Of a DNA stretch of 64,000 nucleotides, positions 9,495 through 22,395 are shown one piece after another; positions within the stretch are counted from its first letter, which is position 1; each line of letters opens with the position of its first letter. This DNA comes from Manis javanica (lineage: Eukaryota > Chordata > Mammalia > Pholidota > Manidae): assembly GCF_040802235.1 (NCBI RefSeq), contig NC_133172.1, positions 56,985,613 through 57,049,612 of the forward strand, written 5' to 3'. The notes below the pieces were generated by a model. It was not told the DNA's origin. It worked only from the letters and a program-made list of their open reading frames with translations, and did not search any database. The position numbers and the translations under genes are program-made.

Positions 9495-12400
9495 CTCATG
9501 AAATCTGACTCCTGTTTATCAGGGTCCCGCGCGCCCTTTGCACTTGCACGTTTCACTTAATTTTTTCGGACTTGATCGTGGCGAGGAACAAGGGGGAAAA
9601 AACACACCCCAGCCTTCACTAGCTTCCCTCGAAGGGTTAACTTTTAAACAGCAGTTTCTCGGACAAGCCCGGAAACCCAGAGTCGGGCGCGGGGTGGGGG
9701 GGCTGCTTTTCCACCTCCCCGTGGCAGATGCTAATAACCGTTCAATTCTCCTGATCGATTCTTTTAAAGCGTATGCAAGAAAGAAAAAGGAAAGAGAGAA
9801 CAAGAAAGGGGAAAAGAAAGAACCGACAACTCTGTTTCTAAGATTTTAAAGCGATAGGCAAGTCGGAGAAGCCGAGATTTATTTGGGGGGTAGGGGAGGC
9901 TGGTAGCAAGAGCGCTCGCAGCCGACCCGGCGTTTGGACAACCAGCCCTCCTGCTTGGACACGGGGATTGTGGATTCCTCCAATTAATGAAATGCATTTG
10001 CTGTTAATCATATTTACTTTACTTTATGGCGGGGGGAGGGGTGTGGAACTCTGGAGGGCGCTTTAAAAAAAATTCTGAAAAGCCTGCAGAAGGATCGAAG
10101 AGTGAAAACTGTTGTTGGAGCGAGTTGGTTTTTACCTCAACAGCGCCACCTTTCGGCAAAGGTCAGTTAAAATTGATTTGCGTCCAGTTTTGTTGGAGTG
10201 AAAAGCAGCTGGTTTCCCGAGGTGGGAGGAGGAAAGAGACACAGAAAGTTTGTTAGTGTGATTTCAGTGGGAGAGCCCGACCTGGTAGGTAAGGGGCTAA
10301 GAACAGTGCTGGCAGATGCGGGACTCATTTTCCCCACTGCTCCCCTTGATTGTGGACAAAGAGGCCAGGGACACAGAAGACTTCCGGAGTGTAATTCTAC
10401 TGAGAGGCTGATGCAAGTTCTTCCCATGTAACAGGGCCCCAAACCTTTTAAAAGTACCAAGATGGATTTTCAACGGGCTTTATGGCAATACCAATAGAAT
10501 TAAAGTTACTTGTAATTCAGTGATAAATGAGATGTCTCTAGTCAGTAAGATTAAGTACAGTGCTATAAAGTTGTTTATCTGAAAAGTAATTCTCAGAAAA
10601 CCTGACTTCTGACACTTAGTCATATATTAAGCCAGCTTCTTGAACACGGCACTTCAGAAAGCTCTCACCCACCCTGCATACTTTACTGTTTATAATGAGA
10701 CCTTAGGTGTCACTCATTGGCTTCATACACCAGATTAGATTTGGGTTAATTTCTCCGGCGCTGAGCAGCCCTCAATTTCAGCAGACTGGGCAGTCCCTAA
10801 TGAGAGAGACTCCCCAGAAGGTTTGTAAGCACATCATAACCCCCAAAGGCCAATGCTGTTGTGACTTTCCAGAAAAGCACTTTTTCTTTTTATCATTGCT
10901 GCAGAAAAGCTGTTTGTAAGGGTAGTTTTGGTTTTATGGAGTACTTTGTAGGGATGGAATGAAGCGTCCATTATCAGTCTGAGGAAGAGTGAAGATTATG
11001 GCAACCTAACAAAGTTCCTTTGCATTCCTCCCCTTATCTAGAAATGAAGTTAGGGGATTGTAGTTTATGTATTCAGAGGAAAATCCACTGCTTAAATTAC
11101 ATGAACATATTATGTCATTTAACATTGTCCATGGCAATAGTTTTCTAGGTCTTTTTAAATCATTAGCTACAAAAGTCCGAAGTTTGTATTTTTCATGTAA
11201 ACTTGAATTTAAGTGTATTTAGGAAGAATTAATTCATTTTTTGTCTATGATAATTGTTTTTTTTTTAATCCTTCAGGATCACATTTTTGTTAAAAGCCGT
11301 AAGATATGATCCCTGCCTCTCATGAAAGTATTTTTGGCCAGGATCACTGAAACTATTGTATTTATAAACAAACAACATTTATAAATAAAGTTCGCTAATG
11401 ACAGAGACCCCGGGGTGGGGATGGGAGGTATAGATTCATGGCCGGGCGTGCACCTAATTGTTGCAATTATATGTCATTTCTAGAAATTAAATGCCCATGT
11501 TTGGGCAGCTAAATGTATTATTATCTGCACATTTTTTATGGTTTATTTTTGTGCACTGCTGTCAAGCCATGGTATTTTTCTTTCTTATTGCAGAGTCTTT
11601 TATGGTCTCCCATTTTCTCTCGGAAAAAGAGGATCAGATTATTTTTTAGATGTGTACCACCAGCGCTCTCAGACTTATAACTTAATTCTCATTTTTGTCC
11701 TTTTTACTTTATTATTTAGTGATTCACAGGGGTGTCTAAACATTTACAGTCCTCTGTTAGTGGTATTTCTTTTATAACAATGAGCTCTCTCATTTTAATT
11801 AGTACCATTCAGGTCTTTGATTCTCTACAATTACAGCAGGCCACATTTCTTTAGACTTCTTTGCTAACATTGTTTGTTTCACTTCTATCCAAGCCAAACT
11901 AATCCAAATACAATATTAACTGTGTTTTCTCACTGCTTAATATATCTTTGCTATATATACTCTAGTAATCTCTGTAGAACAATACAGAGTAATTTAGAAA
12001 CCATTTATTTGTCATTACTGACCAATTCAAACCAGTAGTATTAAAGTTTTTGAAAGCAGTGAATATTTATAGAAGAATCTGGGTTGTGGGGGGGGAGGGC
12101 ATGGGTCGAATCATGTAGAAGATTGTGAAACAGTAACATCACACAGTTGTAGTTTCATGTCAGTCCAGACGTAATAACTTCAAGCAGAAACAAAAAAAGC
12201 ACACAGAAAGTCCAAAACCTGTTCGTGTCCAAATTACAGTGATTAAAAAGCTAACAATGATGTATTTTTCCTGATTGTGAGCTATATAGCAACTCAAGTA
12301 CATCATGTTGGAATCAGATATCTATAATCTAAAAAGAACACGATTCACCAAGTGTAGACTCTGAACTCTTTGTTTATCCAGGAGCTGATTTTATGGTGCA

Positions 12401-14670
12401 GAACTAACCAGTGTCCACTAAATTTCACTATGGAACCAACGAAATTGATTTGAGACAAGAGTTGTTCGGAGTAACTGAGTGATAAGGCATATAATGTTCT
12501 TAGGTCTAGGGGTGGATAAATCCTTTTAACAGTCTTTAGTTAGCAAGGTAAGAAAATCACAAGTCACTGTTAGCAGATTCATGGAGGAAAATTAATAGAA
12601 TCAGACGAGATAATCTGATAAGGGTAAAATTGCTGAGGAAATAGTCTTGCTTCACATTGGAGAATGTGAAACAACAGCCTGATTAGGAGTCGTTATGAAT
12701 AGGTGAATTATGTGCTAAATAATCATCAGAGTAATTCAGCATTTATTAATTCTTTTCTCTTTAAGCAATTCACAGTTGTAAGTTAGAGCCGCTCTCTCTT
12801 TGAAGACACATCTTTTATAATTTTTATTAGAGGTAATTTATTATTTGCATTACCTGTATTTACTTCATAATTGAACATTTTGCATTCAAATTTATGTAAT
12901 GCATTATGCTTGAGAACATATTTCTGCCTGATTAGCATAAATAGTCACTTACCTCATGAATTACTAACAAAGTTTATCTTAAAATATAGGTTTTTTTATT
13001 AAGTGGAACACAAACATATGTACAATAAATTTTGATTTTCCGGTACAGTTGGAGACCAACTCACATTTGGTTTCAGAGAAGCAAGGCTGTAAAAGGGGAG
13101 CTATCATTGGGGAGGAAGAAAAATATGGACAAGTGGGACTTGTAAATTTCTATGGGGGGGTATTGTTTAGAGGGGGGTATATGCCTGGGGTGCAGTGGGG
13201 AAAAGAAGGGGATCATCACACACTCAGCTACCCAGTGGATGACCTCGACGTGGACTGTGGTTTCAGAGCAGACCTGTAACTCATCATCCATTCCTGGTGA
13301 AGGACTATGGTGGCGAATCAATCACACTGCCCATTGGGGGGTTTGCCCGTATTGGTCTCCCTAGAGTCCTACGTCAGAACACAATACCTGTCATTTAATA
13401 AAATACTTGTGTTGTTTTGCACAAGAGATGTGAAAAACCCAGATGTTTTCTCAAGTGAGAATTCTTGGGAAGGGCTCCCAAAGTTTTCTCCAGCTATACT
13501 CCCTTTATTCGGCAGAAAAAAAGACACCCTCTCCGGCCTGGCAGACAGGAGGTGTTTGATAGATGGTTTTGTGCAGATGCGAACATTTGAATGAGAGGAC
13601 TTTTAGTTTCCAGCAGCGGTGGAAGATAACAAAATGAGGAGACTGCTTTTCCCAGGTTGCCATTCCACCTCCACAGACCCCAGGGCTTACTTTCTCCAGG
13701 CAAGCCATCCCCTCAGGTTGCTCACGTCCTTCAGTGGGGGACTGTGAAGGGTTTGTCCCTCCTTCGTCGCCCCTTTCGACGCTATTCACAGCTTATACCG
13801 ATGAGGAAATTTGCCTCGAAAGCACTTCGTTCTTCAAAGATGTTTACTATGCTGAAATCGGAACCGATTTTTTAAAAAGCAGGAATATACAAAAAGGCAC
13901 CTGACACCGCAGCTGAGGGTATTCAGGCTGTGTCTTTCATGCACGTAGCTCAGAGGACAGGCTGTTTGGTGATCCAGCTCCATCAATTTTGATCTCTTTC
14001 CTTCCTACCCCTGGAGATGGGCGAATCCTAGGTCCTGTTCCACAGGCATTTAGCAGCCACTCAAACCTGGGAAATGGAAAGTTCTAGAACACATAGACCA
14101 AACTTAAAAACTTGAGTGATTCCCAGGAGGAGTTCAGTGATGCGGATGATTTCTGAATTTGATGGGCTGGGGCCTGAGCAAAGGACCCCTGAGGGACCCC
14201 TGGGGGCCCTGTTTTACAGCTTCGTTCTAGGTTGCATAATGGGTTTTGCTGAGCTTTCTCACTTGCTGTTCCATTTCCTGAAAACACCAAATATGACCAG
14301 TGACAACCTCACAGCCTCATCCACTGCGACAGTGTTCCCGATCAGACGGGAACAGAGAATTGGACTAGCTGATGTCCCCCCCACCCCCTGCCCTAATAAA
14401 AATTCAAGTCTGACTTAGAGACCTTTCAATGTTTTGTTTTTATTTAGTTATTTTATAAGAGTGCTACATGTGTTTAGTTGAATACAAACATTGGAATAAG
14501 ATAGAAAGAGGTGGCTGTCAAAGAACAATGATGGCTCATGCCCCAGCACCCCCCTAATCTTGGCCTCAGCTGTCAGCATCTATAGTAACCGGGGTCTGCG
14601 TGTACCCTGTTTACCGAGTGGAATCACAGCATGGACCATAGAGTTCTTCCACTTGAGCTCCTTGCGGCAC
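9495..14670. other. Repeat-poor upstream DNA, candidate MAF regulatory block
   Basis: Over about 5 kb I recognise no MIR, L2, L1, MER or LTR relic, in sharp contrast with the rest of the window. From 10.4 to 13.0 kb it is AT-rich with many TAAT-type cores. No coding region is supported. Lack of ancient repeats over kilobases is typical of conserved enhancers next to developmental genes. Conservation itself cannot be seen from one sequence. Confidence 0.45.
10141..10156 (-). promoter_or_regulatory. Candidate CTCF site upstream of MAF
   Basis: The minus strand reads CCGAAAGGTGGCGCTG, matching about 11 of 14 core positions of the CTCF motif (AGGTGGCGC is the strongest part). It lies about 1.6 kb upstream of the predicted start. 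Confidence 0.3.
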
Positions 14671-15080
14671 CCCCACCTTGACAATCTCCAAAAGCAGTGT
14701 GGGGCCCTTCTCTATGTTTTGGCCGAATTCACCTAATAGAACCACAGACTGGTGGAATTTTAGAGATCGGGCCTTAATACCCTCCCGCCCACCAATGTAC
14801 CATCAGATTCTACTTTCCAACAGTCTGGCACGCGAGTCAGCACCACACAGGCCTGATTTTACTGGGCACAGCAGACACTGTGCCTGGGGCCCCACTGTTA
14901 GGGGCCCAGGAAAACACCTTCATTTATTTTAAAAGCACCGGAAAAGAAGCAAATATAATCTAGCATGGATGATACCTGCCATTACACCAACACAGTCTTA
15001 AAATAATAGTTGGCATTCTTTTACAGAAGAAAAGGTTCACAGAAACCAAAGTGCCTAGTGCCACACAAGTCCAAGTATGG
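14671..15080. other. No gene; possible decayed repeat pieces
   Basis: Stretches such as CACAGACTGGTGGAATTTTAGAGATC (14743 on) and the GC-rich duplicated-looking segment near 14870-14910 resemble old interspersed repeats, but I cannot assign a family. No coding frame is supported. Confidence 0.3.
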
Positions 15081-15084
15081 CTCC

Positions 15085-15220
15085 AACTGCATGTACTTGA
15101 TCACCTCCAGGGACAGGGTGCTCACTACCTTAAGTTTACCTTCCACTCTCTCTGTCTACTCTCCCATAGTTCTTGAGGTTGTAAGGGAAGCTTTTAGTGC
15201 ATTTGATTGTCTAGTATGAA
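15085..15220 (-). repeat. Possible L3/CR1-type LINE relic
   Basis: The plus strand reads TGATCACCTCCAGGGACAGGGTGCTCACTACCTTAAG, like the reverse complement of CR1-clade LINE 3' regions. Divergence is high. Confidence 0.4.
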
Positions 15221-16165
15221 GGCATATCCCCTTCTTCTATATGTGAGTCCTGATTTCATACACTTGCAAGGCCATGTGTCATGAGTTCTTACATGTCTCA
15301 GGGTCTCTGGGGAGTAGAAGACAACTATTATGACACCCTCTCCCTGACTTTTGTTTTCATTATAAACAAAGTCCGTGCTGTTCGCATTTCTACATCTGCC
15401 TGCATTTCAAGTGTCTCTGCTTCTTGCCTGCTGACTCCCAGGTGGAGAGTTCTGGGAGGCTTTTACACTGCTCCCCGACCCTGTCACCTGCCACCATAAG
15501 AGTTCAGGTCCCCAGGTGTGAGCCTTTCATCACAGAGCAAGCACAGCCCTCTGCCTCCTCAAGCCACAGTCTGTCTGCTCCCCACACAGACCGTGATTTC
15601 AGGAGTCCCTCCAGCAGACACCTAACACTGGTGATTCATGGTGTGCGGCCCCAGGCCTTTTCTTCTCACATTTCCTCCATCCTCTATTTGTGCGCTTATG
15701 TTTTTAAACCCAAGCACAGAAACATAGAACAATCCCCAGTAGGCTCCATCTCATTAGATTCAGCCCATTCTCTGCTTGTCTAAATCTCTTTAGATCTAGA
15801 ATGTGCCACTGACTAGTTTTGATTTGCTTCCCCGCTTCGTGCCAGCTGCAAATGAAGTTGATGTACTTTTTATATGACTTAACCCCTCCGAAGCAGGCCC
15901 CTCATCTACAAAATGGGAGAGATTGTCAGCATGAGACGATCACACCTGTGAAGCGTCTTCCTACATGCGAGGCCACGGAGCTCCACAAAAGGTCAGCGCT
16001 CTCCTGCATTTCCTGCTGTCCCGGACCTGTTGACGGCCACACTGGAAGGAGGGAGGCTCCACGGATCCCACTAGAGACTGTCCTTCCTTGATCATTATAG
16101 AGAGGGACCCGCTCGATTATTCAAGTCCCCTGATGGACATTTAAAATTGAATGGGCCTTGTCACT
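15221..16165. other. Intergenic, one MIR-like fragment
   Basis: No gene. A short stretch at about 15880-15950, with CCCCTCATCTACAAAATGGGAGAGAT, looks like the core-to-tail part of a plus-strand MIR. The rest is unassigned unique DNA. Confidence 0.4.
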
Positions 16166-16169
16166 ACTC

Positions 16170-16864
16170 TGGGAAAACCCAAAATGAGATATCCTCCCAT
16201 ATCCACCCTGTTAGGATGGCTAGGATCAAAAAAAAAAAAAAAAAGAAGATAACAAATTTGGCAAAAGGCATGGAAAAAGGAACCCTTTCTCTAATCCTTG
16301 TGCATTTGGAAATGAAGATGTACAGCCATTGTGGAAGACAATGTGGACGTTTTTCACAAAGAGTAAAAAATAGAACTACCATATGATCACTTCTGGGTAC
16401 ATACAACCCAGGGACCTGAAGTCAGTGCCTTGCGGAGATGATTGTACTCACGAATTCACTTCAGCATTATTCTTCATGGCCGGGATACGGGAACACCCTG
16501 AGTGCCTGTCCACAGGGGACCAGAAAACAAGGTGGCGCATCTATAGACAGCAGAATATTAGGCAGCCTTGAAAGAGAAGGAAACGCTGCTATTTGCTACA
16601 ACATGCCTGAGCCTGGAGGGCATTGTGCTGAGTGAAATAAGGCAGACACAGGGCAGGTAATGAGTGATCCCCTCTCCTAGAAGTAGGGAGCAGAATGGTG
16701 GGTGTCAGGAGCTGGGAGTGGGGGAAATGGGGAGATGTGGTCAGAGCACGGAGTCTCACACATGGAAAGTGAGTAAGTCCTGGGGATACACTGTCCAGCA
16801 TAACTACGGTTAATGATACTGCATTACATACTTGTAACTTGCTAAGAGAGTAGAGTTGAAGTGT

Positions 16865-16908
<44 letters not shown>

Positions 16909-17045
16909 TAGTAACTAGGTAAGGCGACAGATTTTTTTAACTAGCTGTGTTGATCATTTCACAATGTATATGTCACATTGTACACCTTAAATATACACAA
17001 TTTCTATTTGTCATTCATACTCCCAATAAAGGTGAAAAATGCAAA
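16170..17045 (+). mobile_element. Old L1 3' end (ORF2 tail and 3' UTR)
   Basis: A decayed L1M-type copy. Landmarks in order are AAAATGAGAT…GTTAGGATGGCTAGGATC plus a poly(A) interruption, AAAAATAGAACTACCATATGATC, CTTCAGCATTATTCTTCATGGC, GTGAAATAAGGCAGAC, AGAATGGTGGGTGTCAGGAGC and a tail ending AATAAAGGTG. Indels and stops leave no reading frame. A (CA)n array is embedded near the end. Confidence 0.85.
16869..16908. repeat. (CA)n microsatellite inside L1 relic
   Basis: About 17 CA units followed by TACACTA, inside the 3' UTR of the old L1. Confidence 0.95.
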
Positions 17046-18639
17046 ACAAAACCTGAATTGGCTTATTTGGTAATTGGGGTAATTTTATACTAAATTAGTC
17101 CATCTGCATGTCCTATACACCTCCTTCTAATCAATTCTAAAATAACTATATTTCATGCTATAGGCAAAGCTTTCTATCAAAGAGGACAGATTACTTAGAT
17201 AATTGTTTAATGTTCCACCTTTGCCCTGTCGAAACATACAGTAGTTGTCCAAAGTTGGGACCTCAGAGAAATAATAAAAAATATATGTGACCTAGAAAAA
17301 CTAAGCAGAAGAGTTCTGTGTATGTATAAAGGCATCTTTGAGATTTGCTTTTTTCTCCCTGACTCTTCTCTTGTTTGCATCACCAACTTTCCTGCCATTT
17401 CCTGATGTCAGTTTGAAGCCGGGAGGCCCTAAGTCATTTTTCTTGAGCAGAAGAGTCGAGAGTTGCTAGTGTCCACTTTCGAGCTGCACCTGGTTCCCCC
17501 TGGTCTCTCTTAAAAGGACCTAAATGTGCAGGCTTTTGCAGAATCTGCCCTGCATGACTCCCATCTCACCCCTTTCAGAGAAACCTGGGAAGGAGAGCGG
17601 GAAGGAGCCTGTGAGTTATTGTTATTTATGACCTGCTGTCTGCAGCCTGTGTCCAGCTGAGAGCTTGGTGCTGGCTGTTTCAGACTCAGCCCGAGACCAT
17701 CAGGGCTTTGGAGGAATGACAGGGACTCTCAGGCCAGTGACACTGTGCACACCGGGTGCCACGAAGCCCTGAAGACCAGGGGCAAGCAATGGGGGTGCTG
17801 GCCAACTGGGGTGGAAGAAGGTGCATCTGCTTGGAGAGCCTGCTGATTCACCTTCCGACCCGGTCTTACTCCACCACCTCATTTTTCAGGCCACAGATGG
17901 ACTAGACTGCAGGGAGAGGTTAAGAAAATTCCAGATTGCATGGAGGGGATGTTCTCAGGCCTTTGAAACTGCACATAGGGTAGGAAGGCATGGACCAGAC
18001 ACCCAGACACACAGACAGAAGCTGATAGGCTGAGTTTTTATAGTGTGTGGACAGGTCATAATGACAAAGTCAAAATACCTTTTGGGTCAAAAGGACAGAG
18101 GCAGTATGGTGGGGTCAGAATGACAGAGCCAAGCCCTCCTGCACCTCCAGACCAGGGGATGCTGGGGCTTTGGGTTCTGAGTGCTTTGAGAGCCTTTGGT
18201 AGCAGAGCAGAGAGGGAGTGGAGCATGGATGTCTGAGGGGTGCTGGGCCAGGAGACACGACCAGGAGATGCTGCACCTTGGCACCAGGCCCATGTGGGTG
18301 TGAATCCTGTTCTGCCCCAGGGGTGAGACCTGGGCAGGTCAGATGACCAAGCAGGGCCTCAGTCTCCCCCTGGGTCAAAGCTAGAGAGGGTTTTTGTGCT
18401 CGTGATGGGCAGGTAGGTCTTTGTCCACCCTTCTGTCCCCTGGACCCCAAATGCTAGTGTGTGTCAGGGTGTGGTCTCCACACCCACCATTCCCACGGAT
18501 GGGGCCTAGTGCATCCCAGAAATGGCTTCCCTTCTTCTGTCTTTTATGTTCCTGCCTTAAAGTTGCAGTTAGCCCTAGACAGGGCCCAGTCGCTTTCCTT
18601 CTCCAGACTCTTTGCCAATTCCGCTCCCCTGGCACTCCG
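17046..18639. other. Intergenic, no gene seen
   Basis: Mostly unique DNA. A possible plus-strand MIR piece lies at about 18295-18390 (ACCTGGGCAGGTCAGATGACC…GGGCCTCAGTCTCCCC). Frames at 18.1-18.7 kb on both strands are GC-driven and have no recognisable product. Confidence 0.4.
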
Positions 18640-18922
18640 CCCTTCTCCACCTTCCCCGCCCTCTGTCCTAAATCCTGGCTAATTTTGACTTTCTTCATGT
18701 TTCAGCTTTCCTCTGAGTCCTTGTGGCCACGTGCTGCAAAGACAGGCTAGGTGCCCATCTCCGTGCTTGCTCCCTTAGAGTCCTCCTGGTACCATATTAG
18801 CTCCCCACCTGCCCGGTGCCAGCCTCGAAACCTGGACCAGCCTCCCACCTTTCCATTTCCATTGCCTACTACGGTGCTTGGCACACAGGGGCTGCTCAAT
18901 AAATGTTCATTAAATGAAAGCG
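18640..18922 (+). mobile_element. L2 LINE 3' end
   Basis: It ends with the typical L2 tail GGTGCTTGGCACACAGGGGCTGCTCAATAAATG followed by TTCATTAAATGAA. The upstream CTCCCTTAGAGTCC… segment also fits L2. Confidence 0.75.
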
Positions 18923-19738
18923 ACTAGCTGAACACTCAGATTTCTCACCTTGTCTGTTGAAGTTCTAATCCATACAGAATGTCCTGCCAAGTGTCCCAGA
19001 AAACATGCCTTTGACAGGAGTAGGGTGGCTGGCCGCCGTTGCAACATGATGTACATTCACCTCTCACTAGTCCAGTCGGCCCATCCCTCAATTACTGGGT
19101 GCTTCTCTTGTTCGCTAATTAGCCTATGTTTCCCCGAGGTAGAGTTGGGTGGAAAACATGGTTGAGATGTGTGGGCCTGGGACCAAGAAGGAAATTGATA
19201 AATCTTGCTCGGATGAAATTTTGGATGAACAGAGGGATGCAGTAGATACCTGGGTGTGAGCGAGGCATGCTTTCTGTGTTCCAGCACAGACGGCTGCTAT
19301 AGAGGGCCCTGTTCCAGTTTGAGTCACAGATGCCTCCCCAGGGCTTCAAGGCACATGCACAATGTTTTGTAATCTTCAAAAAAGAATGTCAGCTCATCCC
19401 CATTTCCACATGCCCAAATCCTGCTCATTCTCTGAGGCAAAGCTCCGATGCAAGGTTGCCCATGAAGCTCGGAGTGTAACAACAGGCATCGAACAAGCAT
19501 TTAATAAAGATTAGTTGTTAACACACAATGCTACTGCCTCCAGAAGTGCCGTGCGGGGATCCCCACAGCTGTGGCCTGTCCTCTTTTCTGGAACTTTCTG
19601 GAGCTTTGGTCAATAGCATGGTATAGTGATCAGACAGAGCGGGGTTCACGGTGGGGTGCTGTTACTCACTTGCGGTGTGATCTCTGAAGGGTTCTTCCTA
19701 TGCTCTTTATGTCTTGGTCTTCAGTATATGACAGAGTA
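18923..19738. other. Intergenic, no gene seen
   Basis: Unique-looking DNA. The stretch AGCATTTAATAAAGATTAG at about 19497-19515 could be the tail of a decayed LINE or SINE. No coding frame is supported. Confidence 0.35.
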
Positions 19739-19739
19739 C

Positions 19740-20110
19740 CAATCAGCTCTGTTTAAGTTGTAGGTGAAAAAACTGCAGCCTCAACTGGCTGAAAGAAAAA
19801 GGAAACTTACTGGTTCACGTGATCAAAAAGGACCGGCACAGCTGGTTTCAGGCCTGGATGGGGGGCAGGAGTCGTATGATGTCATTGAAACTGGTATCCT
19901 TCCAGTAGCTGTCCTGGTTTCCTACTGTGTGGACTCCAGACAAGGGTTCCCCACGTGACTACATGGTCGTACTGGCTCCAGTTCTAAATCCCCCCAGGGT
20001 AGGTCCAATGAGAGTCAGACTGAGTCCCCACAAGACAAATCAAAGTCATGGTTTGGGTGGTATTGGTCTGGGGTGGGTTGAGCCAATCCTTGTGACAAAG
20101 GGATGAAATA
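19740..20110. repeat. Ancient interspersed repeat, family not assigned
   Basis: The pattern AACTGGCTGAAAGAAAAAGGAAACTTACTGGTTCACGTG … CCAATGAGAGTCAGACTGAG … GAGCCAATCC recalls a dispersed mammalian repeat often seen with 'AATTTATTGGCTCA…' and 'TCTCATTGG' parts. I cannot name the family with confidence. Confidence 0.45.
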
Positions 20111-20234
20111 TGCTGACTGACTCAGACTTAGATGCAGAAACGGGGTGTGCAGGGATGCAGGGGAATTCTCCGAGCCTCTCTAAATGTGATCAGGGTGCTA
20201 TGAAGCCTGCCTCAAACGATGACTTGACTTGTAG

Positions 20235-20440
20235 TCGACACCTACGTGCTGCTCACCCATGCTAACTCACTGGGTCTTGCACTCCCACGAGGCATGTGCT
20301 GCTGTTCTTTCCATCTGAATGAGGAGGAAGCTAAGGTACAGAAGTGTTGGCGAGGTTGCCCAAGGTCACTACACTAGGCTGGTGTGTGGCACAAGGTATG
20401 AATCCAGGCTTGGCTGCAAAATTCACTCTTAACTCTTTCC
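20235..20440 (-). mobile_element. MIR SINE
   Basis: The plus strand shows the reverse complement of MIR: GAGGAGGAAGCTAAGGTACAGAAGTG, GTTGCCCAAGGTCAC, and GGTATGAATCCAGGCTTGGC. Confidence 0.8.
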
Positions 20441-22165
20441 TTTATTATCCATTGGAAGAGGAAGACAGAGAGAAAAAGACAAAATGTATACCGTAATACT
20501 TTACTGTAATATAATGCAGTGTGGTGTCATATAATGTAGCATTACATTATACAGCATAACAGAGTATTGTATATTGTACATCATATCATATCATTGCAGG
20601 CACTGGTAAGCGGGCCATCTTCATAACCATCCTGAAAACATCTCTCACCAGCATGGAGCATCAGAAATCTTGGATGGGTGTCGACTAGTGGACCAGATGA
20701 AACATTTTATGTGTACAGTGTGAGTCCTTTGGTCTAAGAACACTGTTTCTGCCATGAAATCATCATTATTATTACATTCCGATGTTTGTTTCAATCACAC
20801 ACAAAAGAACAAATGACCGAAAGGGGAAAGTTTGAGGGAAAATTAGGTGCCCTGAACTTTCCAGACCTAGTGCTCTCTGAGCTCCAGCGGTCATGGGTGT
20901 TTAAAGATGTCAGGTTCAACTGTGTTCATAAGGCTGTCTTATTGGCACGTTAGGGGGCAATGATCCGCGGCATCCTGTTTTACAGTCAGGTGGAGAAGGA
21001 GTTATGTGGCAGATGCAACTGACACACAGCTTTTGCACTTAATCCTTCCCCCCTTTTAAAAAATGTCTCTGGTATTTTTGAAATTTCCTTAACTCTCCTC
21101 ACATTGGTGTTTGCTACACACAAATATGCACTGGTCAGTTTGCAGTTTATTTTTAAGTACTAAAGGGCACAGGGTGAACTGCAAAGTGGAGAGTTTAAAT
21201 GTGTTTCGTGTAATGAGGAAGCATATCCCCTGTCCTGGCCTTCTCACAACACAGATATCAAGTCAGATAAATAACCATGAATTTCCTCACTTCATTCCTG
21301 CCTCCCACCCTGTAGCCCAGGATTATGTGAGGCATTTAGTCAAAACATAAAAGCAATTATAAAAATGCCCCTGAAATTACACTCACGTTTGCAATCAGGA
21401 TTGCTAATATCTTGCCTCCCTCCACCATCCTTGTGTCATCTGATTTCAGTTCCCTTGAGGTGACTAAGAGTCTAGTCATTAATGTAACGCCCACCGACTT
21501 TATTGTAATTTACCATCAGAAAAGTCTGTTTCCAGAAACTCCCTGGGCTGAATGTAGCTGCAGTGCCAGTCCTCCTTGGCTATTGCACAAGTCGGTGCAT
21601 TTTCTTTGTACTGGAATTGCTCCCCAAACGTGGGCACTAACATGAGATCGCTGTCTATTTAGAGGTTTGGTTTAAAGTTATGTAATAGAGGAATTCGATT
21701 TCTAGAACCCAGCCCCCTATTGCTCACATCCTTACCTTTCCAACAACATTGCGATGATTTGAGAGTAATGTGAGGGTGATGATGGTGGTGATGGTTTCAC
21801 AGGAATACAGGGGACTGAGAAATACAACCCCATGAAGAAGCTGTAATTCAAAGCCAGATTATGGCAACTTCTGTAAGACAAATGTTCCAGTCTCTTCAGT
21901 AACTAAATGACATGTAAAAGAGAGAGGGAGAAGGGTTAACTGTTTCAGATTAAAACAGACATTCTTTCAGGTCTACAAGAAATGGCTCAAGGCCACAGAG
22001 GCAGCAGTAGAAGTCTGCAGGGGAGGGAGTGGTAGATGCTGTCCACACCACCTGCCCTTGTCCATGCCTCACCCTTCATCCTGGCTGACTCATATCACCT
22101 CCCTAATCGAAGGGGGGTGTATTTCCACTCTGTGCTTGAAGGGCCCACTGGTAGCATTTGTAGAT
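20441..22165. other. Intergenic, no gene seen
   Basis: Includes an AT-rich patch at 20490-20600 with a perfect inverted repeat at 20530-20551 (TATAATGTA/TACATTATA around GCAT). A MIR- or L2-like residue may be present near 20760. No coding frame is supported. Confidence 0.35.
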
Positions 22166-22169
22166 TGTA

Positions 22170-22395
22170 CATTGTAATCATACATGCATTTAAAAATTTT
22201 TGCCAAATGGAGACAACTGTAGATCCACATGCAGTTAAAGAAGTAATAGGCGATTTTAGTACATGTGTAGATGCATGTGACCACCACCACCTTCAAAAAC
22301 AAGATCCAGAACCCTTACTTCACAAGGATGCCTCCTGCTAGACTTCTGTGGTTGCCTTTTTTACTTATCTAGCTCCATCCTGATTCTGTGGGCAT
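22170..22395 (-). mobile_element. Probable old L1 3' UTR fragment
   Basis: The plus strand reads GTGACCACCACCACCTTCAAAAACAAGATCCAGAACCC … CACAAGGATGCCTCCTGC … GGTTGCC, like the reverse complement of old L1 3' regions (AAGATACAGAACATTTCCATCACC type). Confidence 0.55.

Noticed and set aside
11420..11450. GGCCGGGCG string suggesting an Alu start
   Set aside because: ATGGCCGGGCGTGCACC is not followed by any further Alu sequence; it is a chance match in unique DNA.
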